Shown here piece after piece: positions 26,630-35,035 of a stretch of 64,000 nucleotides of DNA. The stretch is from Kitasatospora sp. MAP5-34 (GTDB lineage Bacteria > Actinomycetota > Actinomycetes > Streptomycetales > Streptomycetaceae): positions 124,001-188,000 of the forward strand of contig NZ_JARXZC010000004.1 in assembly GCF_029894335.1 (NCBI RefSeq), in the 5' to 3' direction. The translations under genes and the position numbers were made by a program. The notes beneath the pieces were generated by a model, which searched no databases, was not told the origin of the DNA, and saw only the letters and a list, made by a program, of their open reading frames with translations. The first letter of the stretch is position 1; each line of letters begins with the position of its first letter.

Positions 26630-27265
26630 GTGCAGACCCTGGTAGCCACCCCCGTCGGCGAGGCCCGGATCACCCGCTTCCCGGCCGTCGGCACCGCGCG
26701 GGCGCTGCTCGCGCTCGGCCACGGTGCCGGCGGCGGCATCGAGGCGCGCGACCTGCGGGCGCTGGCCGCCGCGCTCCCCGCGCGCGGGATCAGCGTCGCG
26801 CTGGTCGAACAGCCCTGGCGGGTGGCGGGCAAGAAGCTGGGCCCGATGCCGAAGACGCTGGACCTGGCGTGGCTGCCGGTCCTCGCCGAGCTGGCCGGGG
26901 ACGGGCCACCGCTGGTGGCCGGCGGTCGCAGCGCGGGCGCCCGGGTGGCCTGCCGGACGGCACAGGCGGTCGGCGCGGCCGGGGTGGTGGCGCTGGCCTT
27001 CCCGCTGCACCCGCCGGGCCGGCCGGAGCGCAGCCGGGCCGACGAGCTGACAGAGTCGGGACGACCCACCCTGGTGATCCAGGGCGCCCAGGACACCTTC
27101 GGCACGCCCGAGGAGTTCCCCGAACTCCCCACCGGGCACCGGCTGGTGGCCGTCCCGTACGCCGGTCACGGGTTCGCGGTGCCCAAGCGCGCGCCGTACC
27201 GCGAGGACGAGGCGATGGAGCTGATCACCGGCGCGGTGGGTGACTGGATCCTGGCGCTCTGCTGA
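26630..27265 (+). CDS. alpha/beta hydrolase family protein (KANL3/Tex30-like)
   Basis: 211 residues from GTG 26630 with GGAGCAG upstream, 32 nt after the SRAP gene. The nucleophile elbow is GGRSAGAR (serine near 103), the oxyanion strand is LALGHGAGGG near 25-33, and a C-terminal histidine in YAGHGFAVP completes a plausible Ser-Asp-His triad with the aspartate near VIQGAQDTFG. Small size and the GGRSAGA elbow match the Tex30/KANL3-like hydrolases. Substrate unknown. Confidence 0.8.
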   Translation: MQTLVATPVGEARITRFPAVGTARALLALGHGAGGGIEARDLRALAAALPARGISVALVEQPWRVAGKKLGPMPKTLDLAWLPVLAELAGDGPPLVAGGRSAGARVACRTAQAVGAAGVVALAFPLHPPGRPERSRADELTESGRPTLVIQGAQDTFGTPEEFPELPTGHRLVAVPYAGHGFAVPKRAPYREDEAMELITGAVGDWILALC

Positions 27266-27310
27266 GCTCCCCCTTGGCCTTCGCCGTGGAGGGGGGCCTG
27301 GTGCCGCACG

Positions 27311-27337
27311 GGAATGGATTCGTGGGGTGCCTGGGTT
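27311..27337 (+). promoter_or_regulatory. sigma-R-dependent promoter of sigR (sigRp2 type)
   Basis: GGAAT (27311-27315), 19 bp, GTT (27335-27337) matches the sigma-R consensus GGAAT-N18/19-GTT. It would start an RNA about 35 nt before the long-form ATG at 27380 and give positive autoregulation under disulfide stress. Confidence 0.7.
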
Positions 27338-27379
27338 TACACCACCGTCAGCAGGTGTCCCGGTGGAAAGGCAGGGCCG

Positions 27380-27544
27380 ATGGGTTCGATCGCGTGCCCC
27401 GAACGACCGGACGAGCGTTGCGCGGCGGCTGTATCCGCGCAGCCCGTGTGGTCGGACTGGATTGTCGCGGGCAATAAGCCCGTGGGCCCGATATCCTCGC
27501 TCTCGGGTGGGCCCGCTGTGGGCTTCAGCCGCAATGCCGAGGAG
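27380..27544 (+). other. N-terminal extension of sigR (sigma-R prime isoform)
   Basis: ATG 27380, in frame with sigR and exactly 55 codons before GTG 27545, has a GGCAGGG ribosome site. S. coelicolor makes an unstable long isoform with a 55-residue extension from the sigma-R-induced transcript, and the same length is found here. The extension contains two cysteines (residues 6 and 14) and ends in RNAEE. Confidence 0.6.
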
Positions 27545-28276
27545 GTGGGTCCGGTCGTCGGGACCGAGGACGAGGCCGAGCCGGGCGAGGTTCAGCCGGT
27601 GAGTGAAGTGCTCACGGGCGAGGAGCTGGCCGAGGCGATCGGCGAGGACACCTTCCGCGTGTCGGCACAGGAGAGCGAGGAGGCCCGGCGGGAGCGCTTC
27701 GAGCGCGACGCACTGGGCTTCCTGGACCCGATGTACTCCGCCGCGTTGCGGATGACCCGTAACCCGGCCGATGCGGAGGATCTGCTCCAGGAGGCGTTCG
27801 CCAAGGCTTACGCGTCCTTCCACCAGTTCCGCGAGGGCACCAACCTCAAGGCGTGGCTGTACCGCATCCTCACCAACACCTTCATCAACTCGTACCGCAA
27901 GAAGCAGCGTGAGCCCCAGCGGACCGCTGCCGAGGAGATCGAGGACTGGCAGCTGGCCCGGGCCGAGTCGCACATGTCGACCGGTCTGCGTTCGGCCGAG
28001 ACCCAGGCGCTCGACCACCTGCCGGACAGTGATGTGAAGGACGCCCTGCAGGCGATCCCCGAGGAGTTCCGGATCGCGGTCTACCTCGCGGACGTCGAGG
28101 GCTTTGCGTACAAGGAGATCGCGGACATCATGGGTACACCCATCGGTACGGTGATGTCCCGGCTGCACCGTGGCCGCCGCCAGCTGCGCGGCATGCTGGA
28201 GGACTACGCCCGTGAGCGCGGGCTCGTCCCGGCGGGTGGCGGGGCAGGGCAGGAATCGAAGGGCACGGGGTCATGA
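27545..28276 (+). CDS. sigR: ECF sigma factor SigR, thiol-oxidative stress
   Basis: 243 residues from GTG 27545. Region 2 covers [20 protein letters not shown] through the [14 protein letters not shown] segment, and region 4 covers [20 protein letters not shown] through [14 protein letters not shown]; both are nearly identical to S. coelicolor SigR from memory. It transcribes thiol-homeostasis, protein-quality and ribosome-associated genes when RsrA is oxidised. GTG 27599, with a well-spaced GAGG, could also start a 225-residue form. The stop overlaps the rsrA start (ATGA). A constitutive promoter for the short form should lie between 27380 and 27545, but I could not place it. Confidence 0.93.
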   Translation: MGPVVGTEDEAEPGEVQPVSEVLTGEELAEAIGEDTFRVSAQESEEARRERFERDALGFLDPMYSAALRMTRNPADAEDLLQEAFAKAYASFHQFREGTNLKAWLYRILTNTFINSYRKKQREPQRTAAEEIEDWQLARAESHMSTGLRSAETQALDHLPDSDVKDALQAIPEEFRIAVYLADVEGFAYKEIADIMGTPIGTVMSRLHRGRRQLRGMLEDYARERGLVPAGGGAGQESKGTGS

Positions 28277-28578
28277 GCTGCGGCGATCCGCACGACACCG
28301 AGTGTGGCGAGGTTCTCGACCACCTCTACGAATTCCTCGACAACGAGATGAACGAGGGCGACTGCGCCAAGCTCCGGGTGCACTTCGAGGAGTGCTCGCC
28401 GTGCTTGGAGAAGTACGGTCTCGAACAGGCGATCAAGGCGCTGATCAAGCGCTCCTGCGGCTGCGACGACACGCCGTCCGATCTGCGCAGCAAGGTGCTC
28501 GCGCGGATCGACAGCATCCGTACGCGGCAGCGCGCGGGCGAGTCGCTGGTCGCCACCGAGGCCACGGCCGCCGAGTAG
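28273..28578 (+). CDS. rsrA: RsrA, zinc-binding anti-sigma factor of SigR
   Basis: 101 residues. The ZAS motif is intact: C11, H37, C41 and C44 coordinate zinc and act as the redox switch, with C3, C31, C62 and C64 also present. On disulfide stress, C11 bonds to C41 or C44, zinc leaves and SigR is released. The start codon overlaps the sigR stop by four bases, coupling the two proteins' synthesis. Confidence 0.96.
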   Translation: MSCGDPHDTECGEVLDHLYEFLDNEMNEGDCAKLRVHFEECSPCLEKYGLEQAIKALIKRSCGCDDTPSDLRSKVLARIDSIRTRQRAGESLVATEATAAE

Positions 28579-28790
28579 CCGTCGCGCCGTCCACGTCCCA
28601 ATCTCACTCGTTCGGGTGAGGTGACGCGGAGTCGGCCGGGCCAATCCGCGATGAGGTGCCCAGCGCGCCGGGCGGAGCCCTATTCTCCTGACGGGCCCCC
28701 AAGCCGGGGCGCCCCCAGGGGTAGTGGGGTCGTGGCGGGGAGGCGGAGATCGCCGACGAGAGCGAGGGCGCGGCGCTGTCGGGCGCGGCG

Positions 28791-30281
28791 GTGCGGTATA
28801 TCGCGGCGGTGCTGCTCGCCGCTGCGGCCTGTCTGCTGGCGTCGGTCCTACCGCTCTCCGGTCGGATCGGCCGAACGGGCCTGCTGGCCGGGTCGGTGGA
28901 CTGGCCCAGGGTGGCCCTGCTCGCCTTCCTGCACTCCTGCTGGGACGCGCTCGCGCAGGGCTCGCCCGGCACGTGCTTCCGGGTCGTACGCCGGCTGCTT
29001 CGCCGTGAGGCCGGTGTGGGTGAGCCCACCCAGCCCACCGGCTCGGCCTTCTTCCCGGTGCTCTTCGCCGGGGTGCTGATGCTCCCGCCCGCCGCCGCAG
29101 CCCTGGTCGCGCTCCCTGCGGCGTTCTTCGGGTACTCGTCGCGGCACGGCCTGCTGCGGCGCTTCTGGAACGCCGCTCAGCTCGCCCTGGCCGCCTTCGG
29201 CGCGGGCGTCGCCTTCCGGCTGCTGAGCGGCCCTCAGCTGCTGCTCGGCTCACGCTTCCCCGGTGCGGTGCTGCCCGCGTCGGCGGCCGTCGCGGTCTTC
29301 TGCCTGGTCAACGGCCTGTTGGTGGCCGGGATGCGGCGTCTCGCCGAGCCCGGCAGCCGGTCCCGGGGCCGGGCCCGATCCCGGATCGGGTACGGCCTCC
29401 GGCTCGGCCGGGCGCTGCCCGTACTGGTGCACGGAGCCGGCGGGCTGATGCTGGCGGTGCTCTGGCAGGGCCCGTACGGCGCGTTCGCGGCGGTGCTGGC
29501 GCTGCTGCCGCTGTCGATCTCCGCATGGGTGTTCGCCGAGGGGCGCCGGGAGCGTACGGCCCATCAGGCCGCCGTCCAGGCGCTGGTCCAGGCGGTGGAG
29601 ATCAAGGACGCCTACACCAGGGGCCACAGTGAGCGGGTCGGCCGGGCCGCCGTGCTGATCGCCCGCCAGCTCGGGATGGCGGAGGAACGGCTGCGCACCC
29701 TGCACTTCGCCGGCACCCTGCACGACGTGGGCAAACTCGGCGTCGCCACCGAACTGCTGCGCCGGAACGGCCCGCTGACCGAGGCCGAACGGCGGGCCGT
29801 CGAGGTGCACCCGGTCTTCGGGCACGAGCTGGTCCGCGACATCGCCTTCCTCGGAGAGGCACGGGCCGGGATCCTGCACCACCACGAACGGCTGGACGGT
29901 CGCGGCTACCCCAGCGGCCTCGCCGGGGACGGCATCCCGGAGTTCGCCCGGATCATCTCCGTCGCGGACGCCTTCGACTCGATGACCTCCACCCGCTCCT
30001 ACCGGCGTGGCCGGCCCGTCCCCGAGGCCGTCGCCGAGCTGGAGCGCTGCGCGGGCAGCCAGTTCGACCCGGCGATGGTGTGCGCGCTGGTCGCCGCCGT
30101 CGCGGAGCACGGCTGGGAGCCCGCGCTGCCCCCGCCGGGTGACAGCGAGGTGCCGGACATCCCGCTCGGCGTCCCCGAGCCCGCCCGGCGGCTGCCCGCC
30201 CAGGGGCGTACCGCGCCCACGTCTCGTGGTGCTGCCGGCGGCGGTGCTTCCGGTGGCGGTGCTTCTGGCGGTACGCCGTGA
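28791..30281 (+). CDS. membrane-anchored HD-GYP-type phosphohydrolase
   Basis: 496 residues. The N-terminal 255 residues hold about six hydrophobic helices. The catalytic part has the HD motif in LHDVGKLGV (near 307) and a complete HHERLDGRGYP signature (near 365) followed by ARIISVADAFDSMTSTR, so it belongs to the HD-GYP subgroup that in other bacteria cleaves cyclic dinucleotides. The last 55 residues are Pro/Gly-rich. GTG 28791 is the first start codon after an in-frame stop at 28722 and has no Shine-Dalgarno sequence. A -10-like TATTCT at 28681-28686 may drive it. The next gene overlaps by four bases. Confidence 0.85.
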   Translation: MRYIAAVLLAAAACLLASVLPLSGRIGRTGLLAGSVDWPRVALLAFLHSCWDALAQGSPGTCFRVVRRLLRREAGVGEPTQPTGSAFFPVLFAGVLMLPPAAAALVALPAAFFGYSSRHGLLRRFWNAAQLALAAFGAGVAFRLLSGPQLLLGSRFPGAVLPASAAVAVFCLVNGLLVAGMRRLAEPGSRSRGRARSRIGYGLRLGRALPVLVHGAGGLMLAVLWQGPYGAFAAVLALLPLSISAWVFAEGRRERTAHQAAVQALVQAVEIKDAYTRGHSERVGRAAVLIARQLGMAEERLRTLHFAGTLHDVGKLGVATELLRRNGPLTEAERRAVEVHPVFGHELVRDIAFLGEARAGILHHHERLDGRGYPSGLAGDGIPEFARIISVADAFDSMTSTRSYRRGRPVPEAVAELERCAGSQFDPAMVCALVAAVAEHGWEPALPPPGDSEVPDIPLGVPEPARRLPAQGRTAPTSRGAAGGGASGGGASGGTP

Positions 30282-31546
30282 TCGCGGTCCGGGCGGTGCA
30301 CCTGGCCGCCGCCGCGCTGCTGCTGGCGGCGGTCACCTGGTCGGCCCTGTCGGGCCTCTCCGACCCCGGCGTGGCGCTGGTGTTCATGGCCGTGATCGCG
30401 ATCGGCGAGCGCGTCCGGGTGACGCTACCCGGCAACCGCGAGCAGGCCCCGATCGGCGCCGCCGTCGCACTGGCGTACGCGCTGCTCGGGCCGCTGCGCG
30501 GCCTGCCGACCTCGCACGGCGTCCTGCAGGCCGTCGCGGTCGCCGGGGCGGGGACGCTCGCCGGGATGATCCGGCTGCCACCCGGCCGGCCCGGGCCCGC
30601 GATCCTGGACGCCGCCGCCCGGCGGCTGCTCACCGTCGGCTTCGCCGCCACGCTCTTCCAGCCGCTCTACAACAGCGGAGCCCTGGACCGGGTGCCGCTC
30701 TCCGGCCCGGCGTACGGGGGCTTCCTGACCGGCGTGGCGGCGCTCACCGCGCTCTGCGACGCGACCCTGGCCGCCGTGCTGCACCGGGCCAGGACGAGGC
30801 AGCGCTTCACCACCGCGCTGGAGGACGAGCTGCACGCGCTGCTCGGCATCGGCTCGGCGATCGTCGCCACCGGCATGCTGATCAGCCTGCTGGCGGGGGA
30901 GGTGGGGCTCTGGGCGCTGCCGCTGTTCTGCACCCCGCTGCTGCTCGCGCAGGCGTCCTTCCGCCGGGCCGCCGCCGTCCGGGCCACCACCGGGCAGACC
31001 ATCGAGACGCTGGCCAGGGCCACCGAGATCGCCGGTTACACCCCCGTGGGCCACGCGCGCAGGGTCGCCGACACCGCGTGCGCGCTCGGCCGCGAGCTGG
31101 GGCTGGGCACCCGCGAGCTCGCCCTGTTGGAGTACGCCGCGCTGATGCACGACATCGGCCAGCTCTCGCTGGTCGAGCCCGTCCCCGGTGGTGCCACGGC
31201 GCTGCTGCCGCAGCCCGAGCAGCAGCGGATCGCCCGGCTGGGCAGCGAGGTGATCCGCCGTACCGGAGTCCCGCGCCAGGTCTCCCAGCAGGTCGCCAGG
31301 CTGGCCGACCCCTGCTGCCGCCCGGACGGCTCGTACGACCGTTCGCTGCCGATCTCCGCCCGGATCATCCGGGTCGCCAACGCCCACGACGACCTGCTCA
31401 CCGCCGCCCGCGACCGGGGCCTCTCCGGCCCCGAAGGGCGGCTGGATGCGCTCGAGCGGCTCCGGCTGGAACGGGGTCGGACGTACGACCCGAGGGTGGT
31501 CGAGGCGCTTGCCCGGGTGGGCCGCCGACCGCGCGGGACAGAGTGA
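30278..31546 (+). CDS. membrane HD-domain protein, degenerate HD-GYP partner
   Basis: 422 residues; GTG start overlaps the previous stop (GTGA), so the two HD proteins are coupled. The first 235 residues contain about six membrane helices, a similar layout to its neighbour. The HD motif is kept (LMHDIGQLS, near 291), as is RIIRVANAHDDL near the end, but the GYP signature is replaced by CCRPDGSYD. It probably arose by duplication of the upstream gene and may have lost or changed phosphodiesterase activity. Confidence 0.82.
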   Translation: MIAVRAVHLAAAALLLAAVTWSALSGLSDPGVALVFMAVIAIGERVRVTLPGNREQAPIGAAVALAYALLGPLRGLPTSHGVLQAVAVAGAGTLAGMIRLPPGRPGPAILDAAARRLLTVGFAATLFQPLYNSGALDRVPLSGPAYGGFLTGVAALTALCDATLAAVLHRARTRQRFTTALEDELHALLGIGSAIVATGMLISLLAGEVGLWALPLFCTPLLLAQASFRRAAAVRATTGQTIETLARATEIAGYTPVGHARRVADTACALGRELGLGTRELALLEYAALMHDIGQLSLVEPVPGGATALLPQPEQQRIARLGSEVIRRTGVPRQVSQQVARLADPCCRPDGSYDRSLPISARIIRVANAHDDLLTAARDRGLSGPEGRLDALERLRLERGRTYDPRVVEALARVGRRPRGTE

Positions 31547-31688
31547 GCTGACTTGTGGGGAGCGCGGCCCAGGGGCGTCGTGGTTGGATGCGGTCGTAGC
31601 GTGGAACACCGGAACCGGGGCCACTCCCGGCCACTGGGACAGGTACCGCAGGACGGGTACCGGCGGACGACAACGGCAGGGACGGAAC

Positions 31689-32672
31689 GTGAGGATCTTC
31701 CACCGCACAAGGCACCGGCCGTCGGCCACCTGGCGGCAGACGACCGACCGCGCCTTCACCCTGATCGGTGACGGCCGGTACGAGGACGCGGGCGCACTGC
31801 TGGTGATGGCCGCCGACCTGGAGCCATGGCTCTCCGACTCCTGGTTCAACCTGGCTCTGCTGCACAAGTTCCGCCGCGACTGGGACCAGGCCCGCGCCGC
31901 CGGGCTGCGCGCCGTCGCGCTGCTCGACCGCGAGCACGGCGCGCCCGACTGGTGGAACCTCGGCATCACCGCCACCGCCCTGCAGGACTGGTCGCTGGCC
32001 CGGCGCGCCTGGCAGGCGTACGGCCTGCGGCTGCCCGCCGGCGGCGCGCCGGCCGGCCCGGTGGAGCTGGACCTCGGCACCACCCCCGTGCGGCTCTCCC
32101 CGGAGGGGGAGTCCGAGGTGGTCTGGGGCAGACGGCTGGACCCGGCCCGGATCGAGGTGCTCTCCATCCCGCTGCCGTCCTCCGGCCGTCGCTGGGGCGA
32201 GGTGGTGCTGCACGACGGTGCCCCGCACGGCGAGCGGGTCGCGGAGGGTGTGGCGTACCCCGTCTTCGACGAGATCGAACTCTGGGCGCCCTCACCGGTA
32301 CCCACCTACGTCGTCCTGCTGCAGGCCGGCACGGCGGGCGACCGGGACGCCCTGGAGCGGCTGGTGGCCGACGCCGGGTACGCCGCCGAGGACTGGACCT
32401 CGTCCGTCCGGCTGCTCTGCCGAGCCTGCTCGGAGAGCCGGATGGCCACCGACGACGGCCACACCGCGCACCACGACCCGCACGACGACGGCGACGCCGC
32501 CCACCCCGGCCACCTGAGCCACCTCAGCCAGGGCAGCGGCGGGATGTCCTGGCTGGCCGAACGCGAGTGCGGGATCGCGGCCCCCGCCGGGCTGGTGCGG
32601 ACGCTGCTCGACCGCTGGGTGATGGCCTCGCCCGCCACCCGGGCGTACCGGGACCTGGAAGAGGTCTGCTGA
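31689..32672 (+). CDS. tetratricopeptide-like regulatory protein, actinobacterial
   Basis: 327 residues from GTG 31689. Two or three TPR-like helical pairs occupy about residues 10-110 (LIGDGRYEDAGALLVMAADL, then WFNLALLHKFRRDWDQARA). The middle is a beta-rich domain of unknown type, followed by a CRACSES segment, a His/Asp-rich stretch near 262-285 and a helical C-terminus. No signal peptide. The His-rich loop may bind metal. I recall a similar gene next to sigR-rsrA in Streptomyces; function unknown. Confidence 0.7.
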   Translation: MRIFHRTRHRPSATWRQTTDRAFTLIGDGRYEDAGALLVMAADLEPWLSDSWFNLALLHKFRRDWDQARAAGLRAVALLDREHGAPDWWNLGITATALQDWSLARRAWQAYGLRLPAGGAPAGPVELDLGTTPVRLSPEGESEVVWGRRLDPARIEVLSIPLPSSGRRWGEVVLHDGAPHGERVAEGVAYPVFDEIELWAPSPVPTYVVLLQAGTAGDRDALERLVADAGYAAEDWTSSVRLLCRACSESRMATDDGHTAHHDPHDDGDAAHPGHLSHLSQGSGGMSWLAERECGIAAPAGLVRTLLDRWVMASPATRAYRDLEEVC

Positions 32673-32758
32673 GCCCGGCAAAGTAAGGGCCGGTCGGCCA
32701 GGCGGGGCCGTACCCTTGAGCGGTACATCCCGGAGACCCACGAAAGCGGAACGCAACG

Positions 32759-33388
32759 ATGTCGGATCAGCACGATCACGAGCACACGCACGACCACGAC
32801 GAGGCCGCCCCGGTCCAGAAGGTCGTGGGTGAGGAGCACGACAGCTCCAAGGGCACCGCCCGCCCGATCACCGTGGTCGGCAACCCCGTCCTGCACCGTG
32901 AGTGCAAGGACGTCACGGTCTTCGACGCCGCGCTCGCCGAGCTGATCGACGACATGTTCGTCTCGATGTACGCGGCCGAGGGCGTCGGCCTGGCGGCCAA
33001 CCAGATCGGCGTGGACGCCAAGGTCTTCGTCTACGACTGCCCGGACGACGACAACACCCGCCACATCGGCCACGTGATCAACCCGGTGCTGGAGGAACTC
33101 CCCGCCGCCCGCCGGGTGCTGGACGACAGCAACGAGGGCTGCCTCTCCGTCCCCACCGCGTACGCCGAGCTGCCGCGCCCGGACTACGCCGCCGTGACCG
33201 GCCAGGACAAGGACGGCAACCCGATCCGGGTCGAGGGCACCGGCTTCTTCGCCCGCTGCCTCCAGCACGAGACCGACCACCTGTACGGCTACCTGTACAT
33301 CGACCGCCTCTCCAAGCGCGACCGCAAGGACGCCCTGAAGCAGATGGCCGAGGGCACCGCCAAGTACGCCACGGTGGCGAACGCCTGA
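32759..33388 (+). CDS. def: peptide deformylase
   Basis: 209 residues. The three metal-binding motifs are [10 protein letters not shown] (about 75-84), EGCLSVP (about 124-130, cysteine ligand) and QHETDHLYG (about 167-175). The enzyme removes the formyl group from nascent protein N-termini. Unlike short bacterial deformylases it carries a 30-residue N-terminal extension with five histidines in an [11 protein letters not shown] run, which could bind metal. A terminator hairpin follows at 33410-33441. Confidence 0.95.
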   Translation: MSDQHDHEHTHDHDEAAPVQKVVGEEHDSSKGTARPITVVGNPVLHRECKDVTVFDAALAELIDDMFVSMYAAEGVGLAANQIGVDAKVFVYDCPDDDNTRHIGHVINPVLEELPAARRVLDDSNEGCLSVPTAYAELPRPDYAAVTGQDKDGNPIRVEGTGFFARCLQHETDHLYGYLYIDRLSKRDRKDALKQMAEGTAKYATVANA

Positions 33389-33409
33389 CGGTTCGTCAGT
33401 CTTGCGCGC

Positions 33410-33441
33410 GCGGCCGGGCCTTCGTCGGATTGCCCGGCCGC
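33410..33441. terminator. bidirectional terminator after def
   Basis: GCGGCCGGGC (33410-33419) pairs perfectly with GCCCGGCCGC (33432-33441) over a 12 nt loop, between convergent def and the thiamine-binding-family gene. Confidence 0.7.
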
Positions 33442-33461
33442 TGTCGTTCTCCCTCCCCCGG

Positions 33462-33755
33462 TCAGCCGGCCAGGTGGCGTTCGAGCGACTCCAGCTTGGT
33501 GGTCAGCCCGCCCGTGACACCCTCGCGATCGTCGATCTTGATGACGGTGCTCACCCGGCCGCTGTAGGCCTTCACGGCGTCGATCGCCCGCTTGATCACC
33601 GGCATCACCTCGTCCCAGTCGCCCTCGATGCTGGTGAACATCGCGTCCGTCCGGTTCGGCAGCCCACTCTCCCGGACCACCTTCACAGCGGCGGCGACCG
33701 CCTCCCCGACATCCTCACCGATCCCCAACGGGGTCACGGAAAACGCAGCGATCAC
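33462..33755 (-). CDS. MTH1187/YkoF-like (DUF77) thiamine-binding family protein
   Basis: 97 residues, the normal length for this ferredoxin-like fold. Features are the opening strand [20 protein letters not shown], the [16 protein letters not shown] segment and a charged closing helix. Family members form dimers or tetramers and bind thiamine pyrimidine or related ligands. GTG 33755 follows AGGAGTGAG. Confidence 0.82.
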   Translation of the reverse strand: MIAAFSVTPLGIGEDVGEAVAAAVKVVRESGLPNRTDAMFTSIEGDWDEVMPVIKRAIDAVKAYSGRVSTVIKIDDREGVTGGLTTKLESLERHLAG

Positions 33756-33935
33756 GGCTCACTCCTGGCCTCCGGCCCCGGGGGTGTGGGCCCCGAGGCG
33801 GTTCTGACTACAGATCAGGTCGAGGCTATCCCGGCCCGCTGCACGTGAGAGTCGGTCGGGAACACGTCGCTCGCGCCTGTTCGGGCGAGGGGGACCCGGC
33901 ACGGCTCCTCTGGGGGGCACGCGTCGGACGTCCCT

Positions 33936-34127
33936 GGGTACCGCATCGGTGATCAGAGCCAGGCCGACGCCTACATGGACCTCGGCTACGGGATCGCCAA
34001 GGAGATCGACAGCCCCGAACTAGCCTCGCTCATCCTCGGCGGCCGGGCCTTCAATGCCTCCTACGGTGGCGACCCGGAAGGCGGCCTGGACTACGCGCTC
34101 GCGGCCGTGGACCATGCTGAACGTGGG
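33936..34127 (+). pseudogene. fragment of a TPR-bearing (XRE-type regulator-like) protein
   Basis: An open stretch reading GDQSQADAYMDLGYGIAKEI and continuing through ALAAVDHAERG has the helical repeat character of the C-terminal half of tetratricopeptide-containing regulators. No start codon with a ribosome site, no N-terminal DNA-binding domain and no stop of its own are present; the frame runs straight into methyltransferase sequence at about 34128. I read it as a gene remnant. Confidence 0.5.
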
Positions 34128-34139
34128 GCGCCAACTCGG

Positions 34140-34733
34140 ATGGAGTGGACCCAGCAGCCCGGCGTCGGGCCCGGCGCCGAGATCCTGGGCGACGACCTGA
34201 CAGGGCGTCGGATCGTCGAGCTGGGCTGCGGAGCCGGCCATAACACCGCCCACCTTGCTGCCGTCGGTGCTCGCGCCATCGGCGTCGACCGATCGGCGGG
34301 GCAGATCCGCCGCGCGATAGGCCACTACCGGCACACCGGCGCGCTGTTCGTTCACGGCAGCGCGCTCATCCACCTCACCCGCTCCGCCGTGCCGCTGCAC
34401 GCGGTCGTGTCGGTCTTCGGCGCCGTAGGCCTCACCGAACCAACTCGGCTGCTGGCCTCCGCCTCCGCCCGGCTCACCCCGGGCGGCATCCTCGCCTTCG
34501 CGGTCCCACACCCCCAGCGCACCGGCACTCTGACCCGCAACCCGATCACCCGTGAGTCCGTCGACCTGCCGGGCGGCAGTCAGACCACAGTGGAGCGCTG
34601 GGAGCTCGACCCGGCCGGATGGTCGCGGGCGCTCAATCGCTCCGGACTGGCCGTCATCGCGGTCGAGCACTACTTCGCCCCGGTCGACGCCCGCTGGCCG
34701 ACCACTCTCCTCATCACCGCACGGAAGCCCTGA
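34140..34733 (+). CDS. class I SAM-dependent methyltransferase, probably truncated
   Basis: From ATG 34140 the frame encodes 197 residues. The SAM-binding motif I is IVELGCGAGHNTAHLAA (about 21-37), followed by an acidic motif II (IGVD) and a later LTPGGILAFAVPHP strand-turn. Related enzymes, as I recall them, have 25-60 more residues before this point, so the front of the gene seems lost where it fuses to the TPR fragment. It could still fold around its SAM core. Substrate unknown. Confidence 0.45.
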   Translation: MEWTQQPGVGPGAEILGDDLTGRRIVELGCGAGHNTAHLAAVGARAIGVDRSAGQIRRAIGHYRHTGALFVHGSALIHLTRSAVPLHAVVSVFGAVGLTEPTRLLASASARLTPGGILAFAVPHPQRTGTLTRNPITRESVDLPGGSQTTVERWELDPAGWSRALNRSGLAVIAVEHYFAPVDARWPTTLLITARKP

Positions 34734-34749
34734 CCACCACGGGAGCCAC

Positions 34750-34978
34750 CGATGCAAGCCCCGGTGGCCAGATCCACACCCAGTTCCTGTCCCAGGGGCT
34801 GGCCGACGAGGTGCACCTCGCGATGGCTCCGCTGTTGGTCGGGGAGGCCGGTGCTCCGCGCTTCGTACACCCGGCCGAGTACCCCGGTGGCAGCACCCGC
34901 CGCATGAAGCTGCTCGACGCCAGGACAGTTGGTGATGTGGTGCTGCTGCGCTACGCGCCGAAGGAGTACTCCGCCTGA
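34750..34978 (+). pseudogene. C-terminal fragment of a RibD-C/dihydrofolate reductase-like protein
   Basis: The frame containing GGQIHTQFLSQGLADEVHLA, then APLLVGEAGAPRF and DVVLLRY matches the last 75 or so residues of RibD C-terminal-domain reductases. The N-terminal two thirds, including the cofactor site, are missing, and the upstream part of the frame overlaps the methyltransferase gene out of phase. A remnant, not a functional gene. Confidence 0.6.
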
Positions 34979-35035
34979 GTCGTGAGCCGGCCGCCCGGAC
35001 GGGGGTTCTGCCCCCGTCTTCGGCATGGCAACAGG

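Noticed and set aside
33975..34733. Genuine TPR-methyltransferase fusion gene
   Set aside because: No ribosome site at the first ATG, the TPR part lacks its N-terminal half, the methyltransferase lacks its usual front, and another truncated gene follows. Decay is simpler than a functional fusion.
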